Shown here piece after piece: positions 24,808 to 33,583 of a stretch of 64,000 bases of DNA; position 1 is the stretch's first letter; each line of letters starts with the position of its first letter. The position numbers and the translations under genes were made by a program. The stretch comes from Halobellus clavatus (GTDB taxonomy: Archaea; Halobacteriota; Halobacteria; Halobacteriales; Haloferacaceae), in assembly GCF_900107195.1 (NCBI RefSeq), contig NZ_FNPB01000010.1:62001-126000 (forward strand). Reading direction: 5' to 3'. The notes under the pieces were generated by a model that was not told the origin of the DNA, searched no databases, and was given only the letters and a program-made list of their open reading frames with translations.

Positions 24808-25514
24808 GGCGAATCAGCCCAGTTGTATCGCATCACCAGATCGTCTTCGTCGATCTGGTCTGCGAGCTTCTCGACGATCTCGTCCTGTTCGAGGTCGTCG
24901 AACTGTTCGAGTTCGTACGGCTTGACCGTCACCGGACTCGACTCGCCTTCGGCGATCCGCTGCTGCAATTTGGCGACGCCGTAGATCAGCGCCTCGGGGC
25001 GCGGGGGACAGCCCGGGACGTGGATGTCCACCGGGATGACCTCTTCGGCGCCCTTGATGACGTTGTAGCCCTCCTGGAACGGGCCGCCCGAGATCGTACA
25101 CGAGCCCATCCCCACGACGAACTTCGGCTCGGGCATCTGGTCGTAGACCCGCTTCATCCGCGGGGCGAACTTCGAGACGATCGTCCCGGGGACGATGATC
25201 ACGTCGGCCTGTCGCGGCGACGCGCGAGGGACCCCGGCCGCGAAGCGATCGAGGTCGTGCTTCACGGAGTAGGTGTGCATCATCTCGATGCTGCAGCACG
25301 CAATCCCGAACTGCAGCATAAACATCGAGGACCCGCGGACCCAGTTCATAAACTGGTCGAACTTGGTGAGGATGAACGGCGAGGAGCCGAACGCCTCCCG
25401 GAGTTTCGAGTTGAACCGGTTGTCCGCGCCGCCGCCCGTCATCCGGGCGTCTCGGGTCTCGGTCTGTACTTGCGTGTCGTCCGTGACAAATGGTCTGTCT
25501 CGTTCGCTACTCAT
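24804..25514 (-). CDS. nuoB: Complex I subunit B, N2 [4Fe-4S] subunit
   Basis: 236 residues. The four N2 ligands are recognisable: the tandem cysteines in FGIACCSIEMMH, the third in GMGSCTISGG and the fourth in VPGCPPRPEA. The N-terminal 45 residues and the acidic C-terminal 45 residues extend beyond the core and are common in haloarchaea. The start is ATG 25514 (MSSERDRPFVTDD), overlapping the nuoA stop as ATGA. Confidence 0.97.
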   Translation of the reverse strand: MSSERDRPFVTDDTQVQTETRDARMTGGGADNRFNSKLREAFGSSPFILTKFDQFMNWVRGSSMFMLQFGIACCSIEMMHTYSVKHDLDRFAAGVPRASPRQADVIIVPGTIVSKFAPRMKRVYDQMPEPKFVVGMGSCTISGGPFQEGYNVIKGAEEVIPVDIHVPGCPPRPEALIYGVAKLQQRIAEGESSPVTVKPYELEQFDDLEQDEIVEKLADQIDEDDLVMRYNWADSP

Positions 25515-25924
25515 GCGTTTCTCTCCGTCTTTCGGCGGTTCGCCAGCGGGCTCTTGACCCACTCGACCGCGCCGTTGCGCCACGCCCAGACCAGACCGAC
25601 GACGAGGGCACCGATGAATGCGAGCATCGGGCCGAGGATCGTCGTGAGTCCGACTCCCTGGTCCAGCGCGGACCGGTAGATGACGGTCCACGGGAGGATG
25701 AGAACGGTCTCGACGTCGAACACGACGAACAGCAGCGCGACCATGTAGTACTGAATGTTAAACTGGACGCGCGCCGTGCCGGTCGGCACCTCACCGCTCT
25801 CGTAGGTGGCGCGTTTGCCTTGTTCGGGTACCGATGGGCGGAGCAGCGCCGAAACGGCCATCATCCCGAGCGGGATGCCGACGGCCACGAGCCCAAGGGC
25901 ACCGATTGCGATCCATTCACTCAT
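25511..25924 (-). CDS. nuoA: Complex I subunit A
   Basis: 137 residues, three helices. Motifs are KRATYESGEVPTGTARVQFN and FVVFDVETVLILPWTV, with the membrane acidic residues of the E-channel. It is the first gene of the operon. A Shine-Dalgarno-like aggag lies about 10 bases before ATG 25924, and a TATA box about 52 bases upstream gives a leader of roughly 25-30 bases, so this message is not leaderless. The operon has no nuoE, nuoF or nuoG, as is normal for haloarchaea, whose electron donor is not NADH through those subunits. Confidence 0.95.
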   Translation of the reverse strand: MSEWIAIGALGLVAVGIPLGMMAVSALLRPSVPEQGKRATYESGEVPTGTARVQFNIQYYMVALLFVVFDVETVLILPWTVIYRSALDQGVGLTTILGPMLAFIGALVVGLVWAWRNGAVEWVKSPLANRRKTERNA

Positions 25925-25975
25925 TCCTGAATCTCCTGACGTTCGGCAGTTAGCAGTGCCCCCCCATAAGCGTTG

Positions 25976-25982
25976 ATTTATA
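25976..25982 (-). promoter_or_regulatory. Promoter of the complex I operon
   Basis: On the minus strand tataaat, preceded by an A/C-rich BRE-like stretch, is the best TATA match near the operon. It lies about 52-58 bases before the nuoA start and predicts a short leader carrying the Shine-Dalgarno-like aggag. Confidence 0.6.
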
Positions 25983-26078
25983 CTGTTGTGCGGGCACAAG
26001 TCCGGCGGCTCGGGGTTCGGAATCCTGCGAGAATATCGCACGCACTGGCCGATCGGCGGGTGCGCGCGCGCCGAAAGG

Positions 26079-26729
26079 TCACGCCCCGTCGCGTTCGTCG
26101 ACGTAGGCGTCGACGCCGCGGTCGTGGAGGTCCCGCGAATCGCGCGCGACGGCCCCGACGAGCGACTCGTGGTACTCGACGAGACGCGTCTCCAGTTCGT
26201 CGTGTTCGCGCGAGAGGATCTGCACTGCCGAGAGCGCGGCGTTGAACGACTTGCCGGCATCGACTGCGACGATCGGTGCGCCGGTGGGCATCCCGATTAC
26301 GCTGTCGACGGATTTCTCCTGGACCGGGACGCCGATCACCGGGACCGGATAGGCGATCGAGGCGGTCATATTCGGCAGATCTGCGGACTTCCCGCCCGCG
26401 CCGGCGACGATCACGTCGACCCCTCTGTCGGCCGCGGTCTCGCCGTAGGCGTACATCAGTTCCGGCGTGCGGTGTGCGGAGACGACGTACGTCTCGTAGG
26501 TGAACCGCGCGTCGGGGGCGTCGTGAAAGTCGGTCTGCTCGTCGAAGCCCAGTTCATCGAGCGCGTCGTGCGCGCCGCGCATTGTGTCGAGGTCCGAATC
26601 CGATCCCATAATGATGCCCACGTCGGGCGTCTCCGTCGGGTCCGCGTCGGCGTCGGCCTCGCGCTCGAGGCGGTCGATCAGGTCCTGTACGGTCACGTCG
26701 GCGTCGTCGTCTGGGGTGTAGTCAGTCAT
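26079..26729 (-). CDS. purE: N5-carboxyaminoimidazole ribonucleotide mutase
   Basis: 216 residues. The catalytic core starts at about residue 38 with VGIIMGSDSDLDTM, followed by VSAHRTPELMY and AGAGGKSADLPNMTASI, all class I PurE signatures. It converts N5-CAIR to CAIR in purine synthesis. An acidic N-terminal extension of about 37 residues and a C-terminal helix precede and follow the core. The start is ATG 26729; the GTG at 26738 is a weaker alternative. It lies 27 bases downstream of purK on the same strand, forming a two-gene operon. Confidence 0.96.
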   Translation of the reverse strand: MTDYTPDDDADVTVQDLIDRLEREADADADPTETPDVGIIMGSDSDLDTMRGAHDALDELGFDEQTDFHDAPDARFTYETYVVSAHRTPELMYAYGETAADRGVDVIVAGAGGKSADLPNMTASIAYPVPVIGVPVQEKSVDSVIGMPTGAPIVAVDAGKSFNAALSAVQILSREHDELETRLVEYHESLVGAVARDSRDLHDRGVDAYVDERDGA

Positions 26730-26756
26730 CGTCGTCACTCGGTCGTCCGCTGGTCG

Positions 26757-27908
26757 TCACTCGAATCGGAGCGCGTCCCGTGCTTCTCTCGCGTGCGCGA
26801 GGAGGTCACTCGGGTCCGTCTCGTCCGCGCTAGTCAGCGTCACGTGGCCCATCTTCCGAAGCGGGCGCACCTCGTCTTTCCCATACCAGTGCAGCGAGGC
26901 GTCCTCGTCTCCGAGGACAGCCTCGACGGCACCGAGGCGCGCCGGCTTCGGCTCCTCGACGGTGCCGAGCACGTTCGCCATCACGGTGGGACAGCGCAAC
27001 TGGGTCGAGCCGAGCGGCCAGCCCAACACGGCGCGGACGTGCTGTTCGAACTGTGAGGTGCGCGCGCCCTCGATAGTCCAGTGCCCGGAGTTGTGCGGCC
27101 GCGGCGCGATCTCGTTCACCGAGATCGCGCCATCCGGGGTCTCGAACAGTTCGATGCCGAACACCCCGCGGCCCGAGAGCGTTTCGAGGACGTCGCGGGC
27201 GACGTCCGCCGCGCGGGCGAGCACCTCGTCGTCGGTCCGTGCGGGCAGGATCGTCTCCCGGAGGATCTCGTCCTCGTGGACGTTCTCGCCCGCGGGAAAC
27301 GTCCGGACCTCGTCGTCGCCCTGAACGGCGATCACCGAGAGTTCCCGCGCGAAGTCCACGAATGTCTCGGCCATCGCGGGGCCGCCCACCGCCGCCATCG
27401 CGTCTTCGGCGTCGGCGGGATCGGTGACGGGGACGTTCCCGCGGCCGTCGTAGCCGCCGGTGCGAGCCTTCAGCATCACGCTGCCGAACTCCGCGAGCGC
27501 GTCGCGGAGGTCCGCGGCGTCGTCGACGCGCCGGAACGGCGGCACCGGGACGCCGGCCTCGCTAAGCGTGCGCTTCTGGATCAGTTTGTCCTCGATCATC
27601 GAGAGCGTCGCCGGGTCCGGGTTCACCGAGAGGTCGAACTCGTCGGCAACCGTTTCGAGGAGCGCCGAGTCCGCGAGTTCGATCTCGAAGGTCAGGGCGT
27701 CGACCCGCGAGGCCAGTTCGCGGAACGCCGCGGGATCGTCGAACTCGCCGACGATCTGATCGCGCGCGACCGGCGCGGCGGGACAGTCCGGGGTCGGATC
27801 GAGAACCACCACGTCGACACCGAGCGGGGCGGCCGCCTCGGCGAGCATCCGGCCGAGTTGGCCGCCGCCGACGACGCCGAGCGTGGGGCCGGGAACGGTG
27901 ACGGTCAC
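26757..27908 (-). CDS. purK: N5-carboxyaminoimidazole ribonucleotide synthase
   Basis: 383 residues, an ATP-grasp enzyme using ATP and bicarbonate to make N5-CAIR from AIR. The N-terminal dinucleotide-like loop is VVGGGQLGRMLAEAA, the ATP-grasp core has VMLKARTGGYDGRGN, and the metal site has VNEIAPRPHNSGHWTIEG. It starts at GTG 27908, about 24-32 bases after a TATA-like gtttattca, so probably leaderless. Upstream of purE. Confidence 0.95.
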   Translation of the reverse strand: MTVTVPGPTLGVVGGGQLGRMLAEAAAPLGVDVVVLDPTPDCPAAPVARDQIVGEFDDPAAFRELASRVDALTFEIELADSALLETVADEFDLSVNPDPATLSMIEDKLIQKRTLSEAGVPVPPFRRVDDAADLRDALAEFGSVMLKARTGGYDGRGNVPVTDPADAEDAMAAVGGPAMAETFVDFARELSVIAVQGDDEVRTFPAGENVHEDEILRETILPARTDDEVLARAADVARDVLETLSGRGVFGIELFETPDGAISVNEIAPRPHNSGHWTIEGARTSQFEQHVRAVLGWPLGSTQLRCPTVMANVLGTVEEPKPARLGAVEAVLGDEDASLHWYGKDEVRPLRKMGHVTLTSADETDPSDLLAHAREARDALRFE

Positions 27909-27930
27909 GGTCGAGGCTACCGAAGGACAG

Positions 27931-27940
27931 TGAATAAACC
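27931..27940 (-). promoter_or_regulatory. TATA box of purK-purE
   Basis: ggtttattca on the minus strand is 23-32 bases before the GTG start of purK, consistent with a leaderless operon message. Confidence 0.5.
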
Positions 27941-28040
27941 TTGCCGAACGGCCCGGTGAGGGAGACGGACAGACGGATCCGGGGGCGGGGCGTCGGTCAC
28001 GGTGTCGCGTGGGAAGCCGGCCGCGTCTGTTGGCTGCGCG

Positions 28041-30014
28041 TCAGATCTGCGTGCCTTCCTCGACGCGCTCGGGAGCGACTTCGCGGAGCCGTTCGGTGTC
28101 GATGTAGACGACGACGCGATCGTTCCAGAGCCGGAAGTCGTGTTCGAAGACGGTGTATCCCGACAGTTCCTCGCTGACCTCGTCGCGGTCGTAGTCCTTC
28201 GTGATGACGACCGGGGGTGCCTCAGCGAGTGCTCGGAGTGTCTCGTCGGGCGGCGAACTGGTGACGGTGGCGTTGTGTTTCTCCAGATACCACGGGAGCG
28301 GGAGGCGGTCGTGCCAGGCGGGGCCACCGGGGGGAGCTGTCCGTAGCGACGACTCGTTGCGGACGTAGAATACCTCGTTGTCGCTCCCGGGCGCGCTCGT
28401 CCCGACGAAGAGGACGTCGGTGCCTTCGTTCGCGGCCGACACGGCACCGGCGGCCTCCATCGTAGGCTTGAGGTCGTTTGCCGGCTGCGCCCACTGCAGT
28501 ACTTCTCTATTCTCTTCGGAGGCGGTATTGAAGTACGTCGCGTTGGCCGCGACGGCACCGCTGAACGCCGCGAGCACGACGACAGCGGCCAGGCCGACGC
28601 TGATGGCGTCGCGTGCGTCGAGCGCGTCGCGTGCGGACGAGACGACGAATCCGACGCCGACCGCGGCGGGGATTGCGAGCGGCACGACGACGTGGACGCC
28701 CGCCCAGGGGGCCTGGATGTCGGTGGCGATCGGATAGCCGAACAGCGACGCGATCGCCCAGTACGTCGCGAACGAGACGAGCTCGCGCTGTCCGCCCTCG
28801 CGCAGCCCGTAGCGGTCGATCACGACACCCAGCAGGCCGAAGGCGATCACCGCCGGCGCACCGTAGACGAGCGTCTCTGCGAGGTCCCCGAGATAGGGCA
28901 GGTACGGGTGGTCCTGATGGCTGCCGCCGGCCCACGTGTCGGTGAACTTCTCGGCCGCACCGACCGTCCCCGCGTCGAGGACGCCCGGGATCTGCGAGGG
29001 CGCGGCGAACATCTGCCAGAGGTCGGGCCGGGGCGCGTAGAAGAACAACACGACGCCGACGAACAGCGCCAGCGAGCCGACGGCGACGCCGAGGACGCGG
29101 CCGAGCGACGCGCGCGGCGTCGGGCCGTGGGCGAGGAGGCGTGTCCTGATCGCGGCGCGCCAGCGGCCCACGACGCTTCGAGCGGCCTCGCCGCGGGCCC
29201 GCGCCGCGAGCAGCCGATGGTCCGCCAGTACTGCACCCGCACCGAGGAAACAGAGGACGTAGAGGATAGCGTTCTCTTTGGTCGTGAAGCCCAGGCCGAG
29301 CGAGAGCGCTGCGGGGAACGCATAACGGAGTCGGCCGGTGTCGAAGCCGCGCACGACGAAGCCGAGCGCGGCGAACGCGAAGACGGCCACGAGGACGTCG
29401 TTGCGCATGAACCGCGAGTAGTAGACGGCGAGGGGGTTCAGCGCGAACAGCGCGGCCAGCGCGACGAGTTCCACGTTGCGGAGTCGCTCGCGGAACAGCC
29501 ACACCGACAGCGGCAGCAACCCGCCGACGACGGCGACGGGGAAGCGCGCGAGGAAGTCAGAGACGGGCGCGAGCGCGAACAGCCAGTCGTTGACGATCGG
29601 GAGGAACGGGCCGTGGACGATCGGGCGGTACTCGTGGATGCCCGTCTCGTGATACCGGAGGATCCAGTAGCCGACGCGGCCCTCGTCCCAGTGGAAGATC
29701 CGGCCGCCGAGCGCGACGAGTCTGAGCGCCAGTGCCACGACGGTGAACGCAGCGACGCCGGCGAACGCGTGTCGGCGGGAGAGGAGACCGCGCTCGCGGC
29801 TGGCGACGGCGGTTCCCTCGGGACTTCTGGTCGTGTCGACGGCGGACTCTCCGGGGGGAGTCTCACCGATGCCGAGTCCGGGGTCGGGATCCTCTTCGAC
29901 GGGGGCGTCGCCGACTGCGACGGGGTCGCCGAACGGATCGTCGCCGCCGGCGTCCGCTGGAGGGCTGCTGGAGGTCGTCTCGTCGGTTTCGCGGGGGCCC
30001 TCATCAGGGCTCAT
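28041..30014 (-). CDS. GT-C fold membrane glycosyltransferase, Agl23-like (TIGR03663 type)
   Basis: 657 residues. An acidic, Pro/Ser-rich cytoplasmic head of about 80 residues is followed by about 12-13 membrane helices. The first extracytoplasmic loop has the acidic GT-C motif in FHWDEGRVGYWILRYHETG. The end is a soluble domain of about 150 residues. This architecture matches the haloarchaeal family called flippase activity-associated protein Agl23 (PMT/GT39-related), which is linked to transfer or flipping of lipid-linked glycans for S-layer N-glycosylation. The start is ATG 30014. It is divergent from ribH with no other glycosylation gene nearby, so its exact substrate is open. Confidence 0.8.
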   Translation of the reverse strand: MSPDEGPRETDETTSSSPPADAGGDDPFGDPVAVGDAPVEEDPDPGLGIGETPPGESAVDTTRSPEGTAVASRERGLLSRRHAFAGVAAFTVVALALRLVALGGRIFHWDEGRVGYWILRYHETGIHEYRPIVHGPFLPIVNDWLFALAPVSDFLARFPVAVVGGLLPLSVWLFRERLRNVELVALAALFALNPLAVYYSRFMRNDVLVAVFAFAALGFVVRGFDTGRLRYAFPAALSLGLGFTTKENAILYVLCFLGAGAVLADHRLLAARARGEAARSVVGRWRAAIRTRLLAHGPTPRASLGRVLGVAVGSLALFVGVVLFFYAPRPDLWQMFAAPSQIPGVLDAGTVGAAEKFTDTWAGGSHQDHPYLPYLGDLAETLVYGAPAVIAFGLLGVVIDRYGLREGGQRELVSFATYWAIASLFGYPIATDIQAPWAGVHVVVPLAIPAAVGVGFVVSSARDALDARDAISVGLAAVVVLAAFSGAVAANATYFNTASEENREVLQWAQPANDLKPTMEAAGAVSAANEGTDVLFVGTSAPGSDNEVFYVRNESSLRTAPPGGPAWHDRLPLPWYLEKHNATVTSSPPDETLRALAEAPPVVITKDYDRDEVSEELSGYTVFEHDFRLWNDRVVVYIDTERLREVAPERVEEGTQI

Positions 30015-30164
30015 TGCCAGTGTTTGGCGACCACGCCGTTACAACTCTTGTGTTTGGTCAGTGCGCGCCGTGACCCTATCTGGCAGTCCGTGGAGTCGCC
30101 CGCGGGGCGGGTTCCCGCGTGGCCACCCGATACCTCTTTGAGGACCCCGTGGGACCGGACCAGT

Positions 30165-30569
30165 ATGGCAACGCTCGGACTGGTGGTGACCGAATTCAAC
30201 GCCTCGGTCACCGAAGAGATGGCGACGGCGGCGAAGGAAGCGGCCGTCGAACGCGACGCGACGATCACGGAGACGCTTCGGGTGCCGGGAGTGTACGACG
30301 CACCGCTGGCGGCGGATCGACTCGCTCGGCGCGAGGAGGTCGACGCGGTCGCGGTCGTCGGCGCGGTCGTCACCGGCGACACCGATCACGATCAGGTCAT
30401 CGCGGACGCCGCGGCGCACTCGCTCACGGAGATCAGCCTCGATCGGGACGTGCCGGTCACGCTCGGCGTCTCGGGCCCCGGCCAGAGCGGGGCCGAAGCG
30501 CGAGAGCGAGTCGACAAAGGTGCGGAAGCGGTAAACGCTGCGGTCGATATGGTGGAGACGTTGGCATGA
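30165..30569 (+). CDS. ribH: 6,7-dimethyl-8-ribityllumazine synthase
   Basis: 134 residues, the short archaeal form. Motifs include the substrate loop LRVPGVYDAPLAADRLA and VVGAVVTGDTDHDQVI, followed by the helix region VPVTLGVSGPGQSGAEARER. It forms lumazine from 3,4-dihydroxybutanone phosphate and the ribitylamino-pyrimidine in riboflavin synthesis. The start is ATG 30165, where similarity begins. Its stop overlaps the start of the next gene as ATGA, so the two are translationally coupled. Confidence 0.93.
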   Translation: MATLGLVVTEFNASVTEEMATAAKEAAVERDATITETLRVPGVYDAPLAADRLARREEVDAVAVVGAVVTGDTDHDQVIADAAAHSLTEISLDRDVPVTLGVSGPGQSGAEARERVDKGAEAVNAAVDMVETLA

Positions 30570-31714
30570 GTTTCGACTTCGCAGCCCGCGTCGAACGGGT
30601 GGAACCGAGCGCGACCCTGGCGATCAGCAACAAGGCGAGCGAACTGGAGTCAGACGGCGTCGACGTCGTCGACCTCTCGGTCGGCGAACCGGACTTCCCG
30701 ACCCCGGAGAACGTCGTCTCGGCGGGGCAGGACGCGATGGCCGCCGGACACACTGGCTATACGCCCTCGAACGGCATTCCCGAACTCCGGGAGGCGATCG
30801 CGAGCAAACTCCGCGACGACGGCATCGACGCCGAGAGCGACGAGGTGATCGTCACGCCCGGCGGAAAGCAAGCGCTCTTCGAGACGTTCCAGACGCTGAT
30901 CGACGACGGGGACGAGGTCGTCTTACTCGACCCCGCGTGGGTCTCCTACGAGGCGATGGCGAAGCTCTCGGGCGGGACGCTGAACCGCGTCGACACCGCG
31001 CCGTACGACTTCCAGCTCGAGCCCGCCCTCGAGGACCTCGAGGCGGCGGTTTCCGACGAGACCGAACTGCTCGTGATCAACTCGCCGTCGAACCCGACGG
31101 GCGCAGTCTACTCCGACGCGGCGCTGGCGGGCGTCCGCGACCTCGCAGTGGAGCACGACGTCACCGTCATCTCCGATGAGATCTACCAGCAGATCACCTA
31201 CGGCGTCGAACCGACGAGCCTCGCGACGCTTCAGGGGATGGGCGAGCGGACCGTCACGATCAACGGCTTCTCGAAGGCGTACTCGATGACGGGCTGGCGG
31301 CTCGGTTACCTCCACGCGCCCGAGTCGCTCGTCTCGCAGGCGGCGAAACTGCACTCGCATTCGGTGTCCTGCGCGGTGAACTTCGTCCAGCACGCCGGCC
31401 TCGAGGCCTTAGAGCACACCGACGAAGCCGTCCTGGAGATGCGCGATGCGTTCCGCGAGCGGCGAGACATGCTCGCCGATCTCTTCGCCGAACACGACGT
31501 CGACGTCCCGGTCGGCGACGGCGCGTTCTATATGATGCTGCCCGTGGCTGAGGACGATCAGGAGTGGTGTGCGGGCGCGATCGAGGACGCACACGTCGCG
31601 ACCGTCCCCGGATCGGCGTTCGGATCGCCCGGCTACGCGCGGATCTCGTACGCAGCCAGCGAGGAACGGCTCCGCGAGGCCGTCGATCGTCTCGCCGAGC
31701 ACGGCTACATCTGA
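30566..31714 (+). CDS. Aspartate aminotransferase-family enzyme
   Basis: 382 residues, class I/II aminotransferase of the Ib group. Visible are SVGEPDFPTPENV, the Asn/Pro segment INSPSNPTGAVYSD, the Asp/Tyr pair in VISDEIYQQITY, the PLP lysine segment NGFSKAYSMTGWRLGY and the Arg in ARISYA. Likely aspartate:2-oxoglutarate transamination, though aromatic or prephenate activity is possible. The start ATG 30566 overlaps the ribH stop. Coupling to ribH has no obvious biochemical reason. Confidence 0.93.
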   Translation: MSFDFAARVERVEPSATLAISNKASELESDGVDVVDLSVGEPDFPTPENVVSAGQDAMAAGHTGYTPSNGIPELREAIASKLRDDGIDAESDEVIVTPGGKQALFETFQTLIDDGDEVVLLDPAWVSYEAMAKLSGGTLNRVDTAPYDFQLEPALEDLEAAVSDETELLVINSPSNPTGAVYSDAALAGVRDLAVEHDVTVISDEIYQQITYGVEPTSLATLQGMGERTVTINGFSKAYSMTGWRLGYLHAPESLVSQAAKLHSHSVSCAVNFVQHAGLEALEHTDEAVLEMRDAFRERRDMLADLFAEHDVDVPVGDGAFYMMLPVAEDDQEWCAGAIEDAHVATVPGSAFGSPGYARISYAASEERLREAVDRLAEHGYI

Positions 31715-31718
31715 GCGT

Positions 31719-31790
31719 GAGAACGGAGGACGGGGGCTGAGAACAGCGAACGGAAACGGAGAGCGGAGAACGGAGAACGAAGCGCTGGGT
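31719..31790. repeat. Purine-rich degenerate direct repeats between convergent genes
   Basis: Imperfect copies of gagaacgga recur at about 31719, 31739, 31761 and 31768 in a strongly purine-rich strand, between the stop of the aminotransferase and the stop of the convergent oxidoreductase. There is no stable hairpin. It may act in termination or be a slippage product. Confidence 0.45.
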
Positions 31791-31848
31791 CGCACGACCG
31801 AGACAGACGCGCCCGAACGGCAGCGGGGACGCGAGCGAGGACCGGGGT

Positions 31849-33528
31849 TCAGTCGGCCGCCGTCGACGCCGGCCCGCCGACGTCTGAGACGACGCCCTCC
31901 TCGGACCACCCGCGAACGTCGTAGTAGGCGTCGAGTGCGGCCTCGAACCCGTCGACGTCGTAGGGGAGGCGGTCGTCGCTGCGGTCGAAGCCGCGCTGAT
32001 TGTTGAAGTGTCGTTCGAGTTCGACGACGCGCCCACCGACCGCCAGGAGGTCGTCGTAGTCGGCGCCGAACAGCCCCTCGAAGCGCTCGGGCGTCATAAA
32101 GTCGCGCGAGAACCGACAGACGACGCCGCAGTCTTCGAGCGCGCGCGTGTTTTCGAGTTCGACGAGCTTTGCGGCCTTCTCGTCGCTGAGGCCATCGGGG
32201 TCGAACGCGTGCTCTCGGGGCACGAGCGGGTACTCGTAGGCGTAGAAGGTGGCGTACATGTGATCCGCGCCGCGGTTGGCCGTCGCGAAGGAGAGGCCCT
32301 GCCCGTTGAGCGCGCGGCCGTCGTGGGCCGGGAACTCCATTCCTTTGACCGTCCAGTTCTCGACGCCCAGTTCCTCGTGGGCGCGGTCGATTCCCTCCGC
32401 GAGCGTGTCACCGACGCCCTCGCGGTGTGCGATCTGCTCGACGGTCTCTCTGACGAGGGCCGCGTCGCCGAAACGGTCCTCGCTCGCGAGGTACCCGGCG
32501 ACGACGTCGCCGGCGGAGATCACGTCCAGTCCGAGGCGATCGCACAGTTCGTTCGCGCGCATCACGTCGACGATGTCGTCGACGCCACAGTTGCTGCCGA
32601 ACGACATCACGGTCTCGAACTCGGGGCCCTCCGTCTCGACCCCGGTCGCCTCGTCGCGCGTCGGCAGTTTGCACGCGAACGCGCACTGCGAGCAGGTGCC
32701 CTTCTTGTACTTCTTTTCCTCGACGCGGTCGCCGTTGATGCCCTCGGCTCCCTCGAACGACTGGTCGGCGAAGTAGTACGCCGGGAGCGCGTCGGACTCG
32801 TTCGCGAGATCCGTCACCGAGGTCGTGCCCTGCCGCTTCATGATGTGGTCGTCGGTGGCGGCCTCCTGGTGGACCTCCATCTGCATCGGTGGGATCTCGA
32901 CGGGCGGTTCGGCCTCGCCATCGAACGTCAGCAGTTTGATGTTCTTCGCACCGAGGACGGCTCCCAGTCCACCGCGACCGAAGGCCCGCGACTCCGTCGT
33001 CATAATCGATGCGAAGCGGACCTCGTTCTCGCCGGCCGGCCCGATGCACGCGGTGTGTTCGGGGTCGAGGTCGTGTTCCGCCGCCGCGTATTCGACCGTC
33101 TCGGGGACCTCTGCGCCGGCCAGTTCCGGCACGGGCTCGAAGGTGACCCCGTCTTCGCGAACGTGGACCGCGAGGAGTTCGTCGGCTTTGCCGGTGATCT
33201 CGACGGCGGCGTTGCCGGCGCCGACGAAGTTCCGCGAGAGGAAGCCGCCGGCGTTCGACGAAAAGAGCCCGTCCGTCAGCGGCGAGATGCCCGTGCAGTT
33301 CATCCGCCCGGTGAACGACATCCGCGAAGCCTGCATCGGGCCGGTGGTGAAGTACAGTTTGTTCTCCGCACCGAGCGGGTCGGCGTCGAAGGGGATTCGA
33401 TCGTGTGCGAGCGCCGTCGCGACTCCCCGTCCGCCGATGAAGTCGACGAGGATGTCGTCGATCGATTCGGTGGTGGTGTCGCGCGCACCCACGTCGATCG
33501 ATCGGAGCGGTCCCTGGGTGTGCAGCAT
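31849..33528 (-). CDS. Tungsten-dependent aldehyde:ferredoxin oxidoreductase family protein
   Basis: 559 residues from ATG 33528, 24-32 bases after TATA-like catttattac. The AOR architecture is clear: an N-terminal domain with DFIGGRGVATAL and TGPMQASRMSFTGRMN, and the pterin-binding RAFGRGGLGAVLGAKN. The [4Fe-4S] ligands are the CSQCAFACK cluster set, with a late cysteine in LEDCGVVCRFSRDFM. The family oxidises aldehydes to acids with ferredoxin, using a tungsten-bis-pterin centre. Length is slightly short of the classic 600. Substrate is unknown; neighbouring amine-catabolism genes suggest an amino-aldehyde (inference). Confidence 0.93.
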   Translation of the reverse strand: MLHTQGPLRSIDVGARDTTTESIDDILVDFIGGRGVATALAHDRIPFDADPLGAENKLYFTTGPMQASRMSFTGRMNCTGISPLTDGLFSSNAGGFLSRNFVGAGNAAVEITGKADELLAVHVREDGVTFEPVPELAGAEVPETVEYAAAEHDLDPEHTACIGPAGENEVRFASIMTTESRAFGRGGLGAVLGAKNIKLLTFDGEAEPPVEIPPMQMEVHQEAATDDHIMKRQGTTSVTDLANESDALPAYYFADQSFEGAEGINGDRVEEKKYKKGTCSQCAFACKLPTRDEATGVETEGPEFETVMSFGSNCGVDDIVDVMRANELCDRLGLDVISAGDVVAGYLASEDRFGDAALVRETVEQIAHREGVGDTLAEGIDRAHEELGVENWTVKGMEFPAHDGRALNGQGLSFATANRGADHMYATFYAYEYPLVPREHAFDPDGLSDEKAAKLVELENTRALEDCGVVCRFSRDFMTPERFEGLFGADYDDLLAVGGRVVELERHFNNQRGFDRSDDRLPYDVDGFEAALDAYYDVRGWSEEGVVSDVGGPASTAAD

Positions 33529-33550
33529 ATCGGATATCAGGCCGTCCCCG

Positions 33551-33560
33551 GTAATAAATG
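33551..33560 (-). promoter_or_regulatory. TATA box for the aldehyde oxidoreductase
   Basis: catttattac on the minus strand lies 23-32 bases before ATG 33528. It is only 24 bases downstream of the stop of the cyclase-like gene, so the oxidoreductase has its own promoter. Confidence 0.55.
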
Positions 33561-33583
33561 GTGGCACACCTGTGCCAGGCAGA

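Noticed and set aside
28692-30164. Long plus-strand frame leading into ribH
   Set aside because: Antisense to the Agl23-like gene; ribH similarity begins only at 30165.
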